Shown piece after piece: positions 21,401 to 36,400 of a stretch of DNA of 64,000 nt. The stretch spans positions 3,286,001 to 3,350,000 of the forward strand of contig JBLDXI010000024.1 in NCBI GenBank assembly GCA_047495785.1, given 5' to 3'. The first letter of the stretch is position 1, and each line of letters begins with the position of its first letter. A model generated the notes under the pieces. The model was not told the origin of the DNA and ran no database searches. It saw nothing but the letters and a program-made list of their open reading frames with translations. The position numbers and the translations under genes were made by a program. The DNA comes from Lepidodermella squamata (taxonomy: Eukaryota > Gastrotricha).

Positions 21401-24400
21401 ATTGACCGCAAGCTGCTTCAGAAACGGGCGGATGAATGTGTGTTGTTGAACGAGAAGTACCAGGAGTGCTTTCGCAAGGCCAAAGGCAAGCTGCAGGAGT
21501 CTAACAGCCAAAGACGCTTCGATTTCAGCGAAAATTACAGTGAGTTGATAGTTCGAAGTGTGCTCCACAAGTTGCGCTACCATTTGTTCTGTTTTCGAAA
21601 ATTGTTGCTAACATTTTATTCTATTTTTTAAAAATTTTCTGAAATTGAACCTCCCGGAATCATTTTTCATCCTTCATCCACCATTTCACTCAGAAAATGA
21701 AAAATGTACGGAGAAAATCCTTCATAAACAGTGTCAGCATTCCGGAATACCTATCATATATTTACGTTATCTAAAATGCAGTTTTTGGAAAATTCGATCT
21801 CTTCTGCACGAGGCTGAAGAACGTCCTCAGTCTAACAAACGCGATTACCAACTACTCGCAGCTTGGAATAGTCAAACTAGAAGGCCTAGACCCCATCGTT
21901 GCGAAGTTCGATAAAATGACCGAAGTTATGCATCGAAAAACCTATGACTTCCTCGACATTCGCCAGTCATCGTTCGACGCAGATTTCGCCGAGTTTCAGA
22001 AGGGCCTGGACAGCATTAACCAACTGCTTCACAAGTATGTCGATGCCTGGTTCGAGAAGCCTCTCAACGTTGAAATGTTTGTCGACCTCCTAGGCAAGTT
22101 TGAAAGCTTGAAAGGCATCGAGCTGGATTTGACTGGCAAGTATTCGGCTGTGCTGAAGCAGTTCGAACGCGACATTGACCGAGTAAAATCAAACTACAAC
22201 GAGTACAAGCATAATCCGCCTGATAGTCGGAACTTGCCCCCTATAGCTTCTAAAATCGCCTGGGCACGGCAGTTGTACTACGCGTTGGAAACCCCGATGA
22301 ATCTGTTGAAGAAAAGGAAGCCGTTCATGACGGCTCCCGAGGCGAAACAGGTGATTTCGAAGTACAACAAGGTCGCAGCTGTGTTGGTCGAGTTTGAGAC
22401 TCTATACTTCAAGTCTTGGTCTTCAGCTATTGATTCCATTCTAGTTGGTCTGACAAGCACTGTTTTAGTTCAGAATCCTAAAACCGGGCAGCTTTTCACG
22501 AATTTTGACCCGAAAATCTGGGAGTTACTTGATGAAACTAGATTTTTGAAGAAACTCGGCTTCAAAATTCCGACAAGCGCTGATAATTTGCTGGAGAAGT
22601 CAGAGAAGCTGAAGCATACTAAGCTGGAGTTTGACGAAATACTGAAGCGATATGAAAAGATCAACGCGAGAATTCCGTCGATTCTTCTCCCTCTCCTGCC
22701 GGTTATTAGGTCAAAATTCGAAAAAAGAATTGACCCTGGCCTTCTTACTGTCACTTGGCGTTCTGTAGCTATCGATGATTTTGTCGCAACTTGCTACGTG
22801 GCTCTGAAGGAATTCAGCGACCTTGTCAGTCAAATTGACGATTTAATGAAGTATCGAGTCGAAGATCGATTGAAGGAAGTTGCTGAACTGCCGTTGGTAG
22901 AAATGCCACCTGTTGATGAGCCGGTCAAGATTGCTGAGTTTGTCTCACGTACCGAGGAGAGGACGACGAAAATGGCCTTTGAAATCGGTACGATTACTCG
23001 TCTTGTGGAGTCGAGTGTGAACGACTTGTTGACGATTTTGCATGGATTGTCGAGCCAGCGGGCAAAAACTGCGACCAGTCGGACCCATAGCCAATTCATG
23101 ACTGGATACTTCCCGTGCTACGCCATCGCAAAGTAAGGAAAATCTTTAACCTCTGAAATGGGGACTCTGATATTGAGGGGAACTCCTTGGGGTTTGGGTT
23201 ATAGGGGTCTCTGATGTAAGGTTATGACTAATGTTTTTCCCAATTCAATTTTCAGGGCTCTGGCCAAAGAATATACGGTCAACAGTCAGTCCAGCCCAGC
23301 GCCACCCGACGACTCAAAGCCTCGAACCTTGCAGCGATGTGGCGAGTGTGAAAACTGCATTTTCTTCACAATTATGAGCCATCTAACTCAGCAAAAGACT
23401 GACGCGCTGTTCCGATGTGCCGCCTTGGCATTAGACACACTTCGGCGTCGTTTACAATCTCACCAAGACTACTTCGGAGCTAAGAAGAACTTCAACATCG
23501 CGCCCGTGTTTTTCGCCGATCTAACTCTGTCTATGCCGAACATTGTCTTGAAGCCTTCATTAGACGAGATGCAACAGCTGGTTGGTAGAATCCTTCAGGC
23601 TATACTCAAGGTACCGCAATCTGTCCCACTTTGGCACCATCAGATTCAACAATTCCTCGGGATGCTAAATAGGGATGCTACAGTAAGTTCCAACCCAATT
23701 AGATCTACAATATATATAACAGCGATCTTTGTTTTTCCAGGCCGAAGATGATCCGGCAGTGATTGAACAGTCGCATCAGTTCTACTCACGCCAAGTTAGT
23801 GAGCATAAGGATATTCTTCGACACATGGCGCTGTTGTCATCCATCATCGTTTCGAATAGAGCCGACGTTGAGCAAGTTATTAAGAGCTTGGATGTTCATT
23901 CGGATCTGTGGCTTCAAGAGCCCAGTCAAGGCATAGCAGCATTCGAAGCTCGGAGGCCATCCTACTTCGAATATGAAGGCATGATTAAGACTTACCATGC
24001 GAGGGAGCAAACTTTGGAAGACATAAAACCGTCATTTCAAGTTGGACCTTTGCTTCTCCTGACTGAAAACCTGAAGTTGGCCCTAGTACAAGAGGCTAGG
24101 ATGTGGAAAGTTGCCTACGCCAAGTCACTGAACGCAAGAGCTGGTCATCAAATGGCAGAACTATCAAACTTCTACGATACAACTAGTGTCAAACTGACGA
24201 GGCCCATCCGAGATATTGAAGACGTGAGAACAGCGATGGCAGCGTTGAGTGATGTTCGCGAAGCTGAGGTCAAAGTAAGCATGACTATCCGCCCGATTGA
24301 AGAGGCCTACACCATGCTCAACAAAATGGATCTAGCCTTCTCGGATGGAAATGCTGAAAAGGTCGACAGTCTTGGGTATGGCTGGAAGAAGATTCAAGCC

Positions 24401-27400
24401 TTGTCGACCGAGGTGAATGACCACATCTATATCATCCAACCTCAGTTTAAGATCACCCTAATTGAGAACATACAAAAATTCACGAAAAACGTTGACAGCT
24501 TCACACAGAAGTACGACTTTCAAGGCCCGATGCAGCCTGGAATCTCGCCGAGAGAGGCATCTGATCGAATGACGGTTTTTCAGTCTGACTTTGACGACCT
24601 ATGGTCTAAGTACCAGTCCTACAGCGCTGGTGAGGTTCTGTTCGGTCTGAATGCTACGCCATACCCAGAACTTCAAAGGATCCGGCGAGAGTTGAGTTTA
24701 CTTCAAAAGCTCTACCAACTGTACAATCAAGTCTTGGAGTCGGTTCAAAGGTACTATGAAATGCCATGGCACGAGTTGAATACAGAGCGGATTAATGTTG
24801 AACTGAATGATTTCCAAAACCGTTGTCGCAAACTCCCGAAAGCTCTGAAGGAATGGAAAGCTTATGAGGATTTGTCGAAGATGGTTACGGACTTCTCAGA
24901 GACTTGCCCTTTGATGGAGCTCATGAATAACAAGGCAATGCAGAAACGACATTGGGAAAGGATTGAAAACCTCACTGGACACAAGTTTAACGTTGAATCT
25001 GAGAGTTTTTGCCTGAGAGACCTTCTCAAAGCGCCTCTCTTGAAATACCGAGAGGATATTGAAGACATCTGCATCTCAGCTGTAAAGGAGAAAGACATTG
25101 AAGCTAAGTTGAAGATCATCATCTCAGAATGGTCGTCACGCCAGTTTTCATTCGCATCCTTCAAAACAAAGGGCGAACTATTGCTGAAGGGTGATACTGT
25201 CGCTGAGATTGTGGCTGCTCTCGAGGACTCTGTAATGGCGTTGGGTGGCCTTATGTCCAACCGATATAATGTTCCATTCAAGCCTCGAATTCAAGAATGG
25301 GTCAATAAGTTATCCCAATGTGGCGAAATCATCGAAAAATGGATGTACGTCCAAAATCTCTGGATCTACCTCGAGGCTGTGTTTGTAGGGGGAGATATTG
25401 CTAAACAGTTACCAGCCGAGGCTAAGCGATTCGCCAACATCGATAAATCTTGGCAAAATGTCATGAGGCACGCTCATGAGAACTCGGCTGTAGTCACCTG
25501 CTGCACTGGGGACGAGACCATGAACCAATTATTGCCTCATCTCAGCGAGCAGCTCGAACTATGCCAGAAATCCTTGGCTGGCTACCTTGAGAAGAAGCGC
25601 CTGCTATTTTCAAGGTTCTTCTTCGTCTCAGACCCTCAACTTCTCGAGATTTTAGGCCAAGCAAGTGATTCTCACACTATTCAAGGCCATCTGCTCTCGA
25701 TTTTTGACAACACCAAGCAAATAAGGTTTGACGAGAAAAACTACGACAAAATCTATGGCATCGTATCAAGCGAGGGTGAGATGATTCAGCTTGAGAATCC
25801 AGTCTACGCCCAAGGCAATGTCGAAAACTGGCTTGCTGAGCTTTTGAAAGAATCTCGTCGTTCGGTTAATGGCGCCATCAAATCAGCTTGGATGGCGATT
25901 CAAGAGAGCACTGCGTTTCGACTTATCGAATTCGAAAATGCTTTCCCAGCACAAATTGGTCTGCTGGGTATCCAAATGATCTGGACCAGAGATTCTGAGG
26001 AGGCGATTTACGCTTCAAAACATGATAAGAAGTCAATGACTAATGCTAATCAGCGATTTCTCGATATCTTAAATGACTTGATCGACGTGACAACTCTTGA
26101 GCTATCTCGCTATGAACGTGTCAAATTCGAAACTCTGATCACAATCCATGTTCACCAGCGTGATATTTTCGATGATTTGGTCAAGGCTCACGTCAAATCT
26201 GTCCATGATTTTGAATGGCTCAAGCAGAGTCGATTCTATTTCAAATACGAGGAGAGCCGATGTGTTGTCTCGATTACAAACGTTGACTTTCCGTATCAAA
26301 ACGAATTTTTGGGCTGTACCGACCGGCTGGTCATCACACCATTGACAGATCGTTGCTACATCACGTTGGCTCAAGCCTTAGGAATGTCGATGGGCGGAGC
26401 TCCAGCAGGTAAGAAAATAATTAATTTATATTTTCAAAAGATATATTACTCTCTAAAACCTCCTCTCCTTACAGGACCTGCTGGGACTGGAAAAACTGAA
26501 ACTGTCAAAGATATGGGTCGATGTCTAGGAAAATACGTAGTCGTCTTTAATTGTTCGGATCAGATGGACTACCGTGGTCTGGGCCGTATATACAAAGGCT
26601 TAGCCCAGTCCGGATCTTGGGGCTGCTTCGACGAGTTCAACCGAATCGATTTACCCGTCCTTTCGGTCGCGGCTCAACAAATCGCTATAATCCTAACCTG
26701 TAAGAAGGAAAAAAGGTCGCAGTTCATATTCACGGATGGCGATGTTGTCGATATGGATCACGAATTTGGGCTATTTCTCACGATGAACCCTGGCTATGCT
26801 GGTCGGCAAGAGTTACCAGAGAATCTAAAGATCAACTTCCGGACTTGCGCGATGATGGTTCCCGACAGAGCGATTATCATGCGAGTTAAGCTAGCTTCTG
26901 CTGGGTTCCAACAAAACGTCATGCTTTCGAAGAAGTTCTACACTTTGTACAAACTTTGCGAGGAGCAATTATCGAAACAAGTTCACTACGACTTCGGCCT
27001 TCGAAACATTCTCTCAGTCCTGAGAACACTTGGGAACGTGAAAAGGAGTAACCCTAATGACGGCGAGCCTTCAATCGTCATGCGAGTGCTGCGTGATATG
27101 AATCTATCGAAATTGGTTGACGAAGACGAGCCACTTTTCCTCAGCCTCATCGAAGACTTATTTCCGAGTCTTGTTCTTCAAAAAGTGACCTACCTGGATA
27201 TGGAGATGGCCATTATCAATCAAATCAATCAGGCTAAGTTGATCAATCACGCTCCTTGGACTCTGAAACTGATCCAGCTATATGAGACGCAGCGAGTCCG
27301 TCATGGAATCATGACTTTGGGACCGACTGGAGCTGGGAAGTCGAAATGTATCGGTGTCTTGCTGAAAGCTATGACAGAATGTGGAACGGTTCACAAGGAA

Positions 27401-30400
27401 TGGAGAATGAATCCCAAGGCTATCACTGCTCCTCAAATGTTTGGTCGGCTTGATGGTAAGTCATCTAGGTAGCGTGGCCGAGTGGTCTAAGGCGCTAGAT
27501 TTAGGCTCTAGTCTCTTCGGAGGCGTGGGTTCGAACCCCACCGCTGCCAGTAATTTTTTCAAAAGCATAACTCGAAATATCTCGTTTTATTGCTCATCTG
27601 ACTTCTGAGAACTATGAAAACTCCATTCTTTAATATTTTGTTTACCCAGCCAGATGATAAGGATCAGTGGGCATAGTCCTATTCCAGCCACGAAGAAAAA
27701 TGTGTAGCCTCGCAGTAGGTAATCAACAAAACTTGACTCATTAGTCGATTGTGATACCAAAGCTCCGTAGATAGCATTAAAAGCCACACTCGCAGTTAGG
27801 AAGCAAACATTTTCAACGACAGCAACAACCGAAAACAGTCGACCCATCTCGTCCTTCTGCGATAGTTTCGACATGCCTGATCTCAAACCTAGGATAGGCA
27901 ATGGGCCAAACATATTGAGGACAGCAAAGGCCCATGGCGACCATTTTGGATAGAAAGCTCCAAATCCTATTGCAATTAAACCCAAAATGCGGCTGATGAT
28001 ACCGGTAACAGAAATTGCTGCATCTGAGAACGGGAAAACTCCACATAACCATTTCATGCGAAAGAATCGAACCAATATTATCAGTGGTATTCCTGTTAGG
28101 AGCGAGTAAATTGCAACAAACAAGGCGTAGTCGAATTCGCTAATAGATATTGGCTGATGGGTTAGGAAAGCGTAAACAACAGCCTGCAGGCACATGTAGC
28201 CGTAAATTATGGCGACAAAGCCATACGTAAGGAGCATGATCAGTCTATACCTCGAAGACTTCTCCGACCAGTTGAATATAGATTTGAAAGACTCGACTAT
28301 AATTGTTTGAGGCGTGCAAAGATATCTGAGCCATGAACCATTCGCTTCCAAGTTCACCTTCTCTCTAACTCCCTTCAAGTTTTTCAGTTCAGGCACGAAA
28401 GCGATGGTGCAAACAATAGCAAATAGGCTCAGAGCGATTTGGACCACGAAGGCAAGTAAGTAGTTTGAGCTGAAGAAGAAAGCGTTTGTTAGTGATCCTA
28501 GGGATTGACCGACCACTATTGAGCCTTGAACTATACCGAGTCTCAGAGTTCGATTCGCATCCGTAGTTACGCAGCTAACATAGGACGAACTAGCTGCTAT
28601 CTCTGTCGCCGTAAATCCGACTATTCCTAGAATTATTGAAACGAACCCAAGATAGACGGGATTCATTGTCGAATTGATTGCAGGCGCATAATAGTAGCCA
28701 AGATACATTAGGGTGACTAGAATGTTGCCAACATGCGGTAGAATCAAGGGTATCCGATGTGAGAACCGATCGCACCACATTCCCATGATTATGATTGCCA
28801 ACATAGCTGGTGGCCATATCACGACACTCGTTATAGTGCTGAAGGTCTCATAATCGACTTGAACTTGGTTTTCTTGTTTAGATAATTGCGGGTTCTTGTC
28901 GATTTGAGCGCAGATAGCATCGCTGTTGTTGAATTTATACAGGCAAATGCGTTCGTAGATGAATTGTTGTTGAGCGGGAGAGAATAAACCGAAACCAAAT
29001 GAGAAGAGGAACAGCGGTATTTCAACACTCAAAATTGGAGCTTTTTTGGCAGGAGGTTTTGATTTCTTCTCATCCATCTTAAGCGAGAAACCTCAACATG
29101 TCTTTTTAAGCTTGAGCTTAAGCTTAATGCGAATTCCATAAGCACAATTTTGAAAGATAAGCGTTGGAGATAAGTTGAGGTCTTATCTCTATGAGTCCTG
29201 GGAAATCAAGGACGTTTACTGGACATGAATAAGTCGTTCTTTTTCAGTTGCAACCAATGACTGGACCGATGGTATATTTTCAACCTTATGGCGCAAGTCT
29301 CTCAAGATCAAACGATCCGAAACCGTATGGATTATTCTTGACGGCCCTGTTGATGCAATTTGGATCGAAAACTTGAACTCCGTACTCGACGATAATAAAA
29401 CGCTTACTTTAGCCAATGGAGACCGTATTCCCATGGCTCCAAACTGCAAATTGGTTTTTGAGGTCGATATCATTGATAACGCCTCCCCGGCCACGGTATC
29501 GAGAATGGGCATGGTTTACATGTCGAGCTCCCAACTTGACTGGCGTCCGATTCTGAAAGCGTGGGCACTGAAACGACCTTCATTCCAGGAGAAAGTCATA
29601 TTTTCTGCATTCGAAAGTTGTTTCAATGAGCTATACATCGCAACAAGCCAGGTCTTAACGCCTAAAATGAACGCGTTAGAATGCCTTTATATCCGTCAGG
29701 CGATTGATATCTTGGAGGGATTGCTGATACCACTGGAAGAAATGCGAGATATCCGCGAGATTCATCTTCAACGCATGGTCATGTTTTCTATAATGTGGTC
29801 ACTCGGGGCTCTATTAGAGCTCCCAGATCGGCTCCGTCTCGAGGAAACGTGGCGAGGTCTGACCGCCGTGAAAAAAATCCTACCGCCCCAAAGCGAAGAG
29901 AGGACGATTTTCGACTACAAAGTCAGTGATGATGGGGAATGGTCACATTGGTCGGAACACGTCCCAGATTACAACTACCCGAAGGACATCACGCCAGATT
30001 ATACATCGATTGTAGTACCGAGCGTTGATAATGTACGCACAGATTTCTTGATCAGCTTAATCGCGAAGCAGTCAAAGGCTGTTCTGTTGATTGGCGAGAC
30101 TGGATCGGGGAAAACTGTCATCGTGAAAGCTCACGGCGCGAAGTACAATGCAGAGCAACATGTGTTCAAGGTAAATCAATGCTTATTTGATGCTTCTATC
30201 TAAGATTTTTCTCAATTCCAGGCTTTCAACTTTTCATCAGCCACAACCCCCATGATGGTGCAAAGGACCATCGAATCTTACGTTGATAAGCGAGTTGGGA
30301 CAACTTATGGTCCACCATCCGGCAAGAAAATGACCATATTCATCGACGATATCAACATGCCTGTTATCAACGAATGGGGTGACCAAGTTACTAATGAAAT

Positions 30401-33400
30401 AACTCGGCAGCTTATGGAACAAACTGGGTTCTATAACCTTGAAAAACCTGGCGAGTTTACCAGCCTCATCGATATTCAACTTCTAGCCGCCATGCCTCAC
30501 CCTGGTGGGGGTCGTAATGATATACCTAATCGTTTGAAAAGACAGTTCAACATCTTCAATTGCACATTGCCATCAAATGCTTCGATAGACAAGATCTTCG
30601 GCAGCTTGGCCACGGGACATTTCTGCAGCGAGCGTAATTTCTCTGAGCCAGTGGTGCAAATTATACAACAGCTGGTTCCGATAACCAGAAAAGTCTGGCA
30701 ACGGGTTAAGCAACGAATGTTGCCCACCCCTGCTAAGTTCCACTATGTTTTCAACCTTCGTGATCTTAGCCGTATCTGGCAGGGAATGCTTTGTGTTACT
30801 GGTGACGTCATTACTAGTGTTCAGATTGCTCTGGGGCTTTGGAAACACGAATGTTACCGTGTCATTGCAGATCGATTCACTACAGCTCTGGATAAGGATT
30901 GGTTCGAGAAGAATTTGAAGGGCATTGTCGAAGAAGATATGGGCCCGGAACTGGCCTCCCTGCTTCCGCTTGATCCTATTTTCGCAGACTTCTTACGGGA
31001 CGCACCCGACGGCAACACGTCTGCCAGCCAGATGAGCCAGCCGAAGGCAAGTGTAGCTGAGGATACGACTGGCCCTGAGGAGATCGATTACGAAGCTCCG
31101 AAGATCTATGAACCTGTTGCATCACTCGATGAGCTTCGTGATCGGCTCCACACCTTCATGTTTCAATACAATGAAGCTTTACGAGGCGCAAATATGGATC
31201 TTGTCTTCTTCAAAGACGCTATGACTAACCTACTTCGGATCTCAAGAATCATCAGAACCCCAAGAGGAAACGCTCTGTTAGTGGGTGTCGGAGGTTCTGG
31301 GAAGCAAAGTTTGACTCGGCTTGCTTCTTTCATCGCTGGGTACAAGACCTTCCAGATCACACTGAACCGAGCATATGGTATTGCGAACCTGATGGATGAC
31401 TTGAAGTACCTGTTCCGATCTGCTGGTAACGAAGGGAAAGGCGTTACATTCATCTTCACGGATAATGAAATCAAAGACGAAGCTTTCCTTGAATACATGA
31501 ATAACGTTTTAGCTTCGGGCGAGGTTTCGAATCTCTTCACGAGGGATGAGCTAGATGAAATGATGGGAGAGCTGATTCCCATCATGAAGAAAGCTCATCC
31601 AAGGCGTCCTCCTTCTTCAGAGAATCTATACGATTTCTATCTATCACGAGTTCGAACGAACCTCCACGTCGTTCTCTGCTTCAGCCCAGTCGGAGAAAAG
31701 TTCAGATCGCGATCTCTAAAGTTTCCAAGCCTCATTTCAGGTTAAGAACGATTTTACCACCCCATTTTTCCTAACCTTTCTTCTATCCAGGTTGCACCAT
31801 AAACTGGTTCCAGAGATGGCCTAAAGATGCCCTTCAAGCAGTTAGTCGCCATTTCCTTAGCGATTTCGATATGGTTTGCTCCGCTGCGGTTAAGACATCA
31901 GTTATGAACGTTATGGGCGATTTTCAAGACATTGTCGCTGAAATGTCAACCGACTACTTCGATCGATTCCGCCGCCAAACCAGCGTAACGCCCAAGTCAT
32001 ACCTTTCATTCATAGCTGGTTACAAGACGATCTACGCTCAAAAACGAGCTGAAATTGGGTTGTTATCTGCCCGAATGAATTCCGGCCTGAAGAAGCTAGT
32101 TGAAGCTACTCACGCTGTCAATGATCTCAGCAAGCAACTAGTTCAAAAGGAAAAGGAACTCGCTGTAGCTTCGGAGGAGGCTGATGCAGTGTTAGCCGAC
32201 GTAACTGTCTCTGCAAAAGCTGCCGAGGCTGTTAAAAAGCAAGTCCAAATCGTCAAGGATAAGGCCCAAAGCCTGTATGACCTCATCATGTCTGATAAGG
32301 AGTACGCTGAGGGTAAACTTGAAGCTGCTAAGCCAGCCCTTGCCGAAGCTGAGGCTGCTTTGCAAACAATCAAGCCAACCCATATCGCAACAGTTCGAAA
32401 ACTTGGAAAGCCTCCTCATCTCATCATGAGAATCATGGATTGTGTCCTGTTACTTTTCCAACGTCATTTGGACCCAGTCGTGCAAGACCCTGAACGTCCC
32501 TGTCCGAAACCCTCATGGGGCGAGGCTCTTCGTTTAATGGGCGGTAACCTGTTACAGGGCTTGCTCAACTTCCCGAAAGATGTGATTAACGACGAAACTG
32601 TTGAGTTGATGGCGCCGTATTTCGAAATGGAGGACTACAACATGGAGAATGCAAAGAAAGTGTGTGGCGATGTGGCTGGGCTTTGTTCCTGGACGAGGGC
32701 TATGGCTGTGTTCTTCAGCATTAATAAGGAAGTTTTGCCGCTAAAGGCTAATCTGGCAATCCAAGAAGCAAGACTAGCTGAGGCGGAGAAGAAGCTGAAG
32801 ATTGCCCAGGGTCAGTTGGACGAGAAACAACGAGAGTTAGATGCAGTCATGGCTTTGTACAATGGAGCCCTGGCGAAGAAGCAAACTCTTATTGAAGATG
32901 CTGAGTCCTGTCGACGGAAAATGAATAATGCGATGCTTCTCATTGACGGCAAGTGACAATTATTATGCCGATTCGCAGAATGTTGAACCTTTTTTCCAGG
33001 CCTTGCGGGCGAAAAAATTCGCTGGACTGAAGCTAGTAGGCTGTTCGAGTCTCAAATAAGCAGGTTTGTTATCTTTTTTCCGTTTTCCGTTTTCAGGATC
33101 ACATCAAGTAAAGCCTTTTCAAATTAATGAAATGAATTTTCGAATGCTATCTAGCCTCGATTGGGATTCGGAACTAGAGGAGGGAGACATCCCAGAATGG
33201 TTTATTTGCCTTTTGCATAGCCAGCTTTGCGCCTGGTCAAAAAACTCCTTGTTTATTGCTTACTGCTTAGCTTTCCATTGTCCTTAATTACTTGATCACA
33301 ATGTATTCTTTATTAATTGAAGGCTGGTTGGAGATGTGATGCTTGCAACTGGATTCCTGTCCTATGCCGGACCTTTCAATCAAGAATTCCGCAGCTTGCT

Positions 33401-36400
33401 CCTTAAAAAATGGAAGAGGGAGATGAGTCATCAAAGAATCCCCCATACGGATGATCTGAAAATCATCGAGGTTAGCAGAGAATATTTCTACAGGAAACTT
33501 ACTACATTTGGTTCTTATTAGATGCTGGTTGATGCTGCTACCATCGGCGAGTGGAACATTCAAGGTTTGCCGAACGATGAACTGTCAATGCAGAACGGCT
33601 TGATCGTCACGAAATCGACTCGATATCCGCTTCTCATCGACCCCCAAGGCCAGGGCAAAACTTGGATTAAGAATCGAGAATTTCCTAATGACATGCAAGT
33701 GACATCGTTGAATCACAAGTACTTCCGCCAGCATTTGGAAGATGCCTTAGGCTTTGGTCGGCCTTTATTGATCGAGGATATAGGCGAGGAGCTTGACCCC
33801 ATTCTGGACAACGTGCTGGAGAAGAACTTCATACGATCAGGTTCCAGAATGAAAGTCAAACTCGGCGATCGAGAAGTCGACCTTCTTGAAGGTACAACTT
33901 CTTTCAAACCACAGAATGTGATTACAATATGTTTATCAGGTTTTCGGCTCTACATGACAACAAAACTTGCCAATCCGGTTTATCGGCCGGAAATTGCTGC
34001 CCGAACTGCAATTATCGATTTCACAGTTACAATGCGAGGTTTGGAGGACCAGCTGTTGAGTATTGTCATTGTCACTGAGAAATCTGAACTGGAACGAGCT
34101 AGGAAAGAGCTTGCTGAGGAGGTTATGGCAAACAAACGCAAAATGAAAGAATTGGAGGACAATTTGCTGTATCGTCTCACAAGTACCGAAGGATCTCTAG
34201 TCGATGACGAGCGGCTCATTGAGGTGCTACATACCACTAAATCAACAGCGGAGGAGGTCAAGGAAAAGCTCAGAATCGCGGGTGAAACTGAAGTTCAAAT
34301 CACTTCGGCGCGAGAGGAGTTCCGCCCAGTTGCCGCCCGTGGGTCGATCCTGTATTTCCTCATAGTAGAGATGAGTTTGGTCAACGTCATGTACCAAACA
34401 TCACTGAAGCAATTTTTGGGAATCTTCGAAAATTCTATGGCTAAATCGGCCCGCTCGCCGTATACTAACAAGCGTATTCAGAATATTATCGACTATTTGA
34501 CCTACGATGTGTTCAAATATACGTGCCGAGGTTTGTATGAACGGGACAAGTTCATGTTCTCCCTACAAATGGCTGTCAAAGTTCAACTGCAACAGAAAAT
34601 GATTCGGCCGGATGAATTTCAGGTATTCATCAAGGGAGGAGCAGCACTGGATCTAAATGCTGTTGAACCGAAGCCGAAGCGATGGATCACTGATATGACA
34701 TGGCTTAATTTGGGTAAGTTTTAACAAGGTAGCGTGGCCGAGTGGTCTAAGGCGCTAGATTTAGGCTCTAGTCTCTTCGGAGGCGTGGGTTCGAACCCCA
34801 CCGCTGCCAATTTTTAAACTCCTGAATTTGTTTTTAGTTGCTCTGTCCCATTTGCTGCAATTCTCTAACATCCTACGACAAGTAACCGAAAACGACAGAG
34901 GTTGGCGTAACTGGTTCGATAGCGAAGCCCCCGAGGAGACTCCGATACCTGATGGCTACCATCAACTTGGAACATGGCACAAGCTGCTTCTAGTTCGAAG
35001 TTGGTGCCCTGACCGCACGGCTCCTATGGCTAGACGATACGTCGCAGAAGCGCTAGGTGACGCTTTTGCCGAGGGCGTTATGGTGAGCTGGGACAGTCTG
35101 TTCGAAGAGAGTAACACAAAAACACCGTTAGTCGCTCTATTGTCGACTGGCTCTGACCCAACGGACGACATTGAAAAACTTGGGAAACGGCTGGAAATAG
35201 CGACTGGGTCTATATCGATGGGCCAAGGTCAGGAATTTCATGCGAGAAAGCTCTTACAACAAAGCATGATGGATGGCAGGTTCCTTTTGCTTCAAAACTG
35301 CCATTTAAGCTTGCCTTTCATGGATGAATTACTTGAAAGTCTGAACGAAGCTCAGGGCGTGCATGAGGACTTCAGATGTTGGATAACAACAGAGCCTCAC
35401 CCGAATTTCCCGATCAATTTGCTTCAAGTCAGCATAAAGTTCACGAATGAACCACCTCAAGGTGTCAAGGCTGGTCTAAGGCGAACATATGGTGGTCTGA
35501 CCCAGGAACTGTTGGACTATACCAACACTCATCAATGGAAACCGATGTTGTACGCGGTCGCTTTCCTGCATACCGCCGTTCAAGAGCGGCGAAAATTCGG
35601 CCCGATCGGGTGGAACATTCCTTACGAGTTCAATCAAGCTGATTTTACTTCAACTGTTCAGTTCGTTCAAAATCATTTGGACGACATGGATCCGAAGAAG
35701 GGTGTAAGTTGGACGACTGTTTCTTACATGATAGGCGAGGTCCAGTATGGTGGTCGAGTTACGGACGATTTCGACAAGCGACTCTTGAATACCTACGCCA
35801 GAGTTTGGTTTCGAGATGCGATGTTCACTGACCTCTTCGAGTTTGGCAAAGGCTACAAAATACCAAGAGGAAATCGTCTCGATGACTACCGATATGCTAT
35901 TGAACAAATGGCCCAAGTTGACTCGCCTGAATGGTAAACTTTTTGGCCTCATTTCGGACATTAATAACTGATTTTTGTTTAGTTTTGGGCTTCACACTAA
36001 CGCCGATATCATCTATCAAACGAACACTGCTAATCAAATGCTGTCGACAATCATGTCAATCCAACCTAAAGATGCTACGTCAGGGAGCGGGGAGACTCGC
36101 GAGGCCACCGTGTACCGCCTCGCTGAAGATATGTTGGGGAAACTGCCTAATGACTACAACCCGCATGATATTCGCGAACGGCTGCGTAAGTTAGGCCACC
36201 TCCAGCCACTTAATATCTTCCTACGACAAGAAATCGCTAGAATGCAGCGAGTTATCAGTGCAGTTCGTTCCACATTAACCGATCTACGCCTCGCAATCGA
36301 TGGTACCATTATCATGAATGAAGCGCTGAAAGATGCGTTGGATGCACTGTTCGACGCTAGAATTCCAACCAGCTGGAGTAGGATATCATGGGACTCGGCC

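Noticed and set aside
26409-26474. Dynein intron of 66 nt that is stop-free and a multiple of three, splitting the AAA1 P-loop
   Set aside because: Similar 3n stop-free introns occur at 33892-33939, 42851-42901 and 54550-54606. Four among about 40 short introns is roughly what chance gives, so regulated retention is not claimed.
33064-33322. Open frame inside dynein intron 11
   Set aside because: It is AT-rich, has no recognisable motif and lies between well-fitted splice sites. It is treated as intron.
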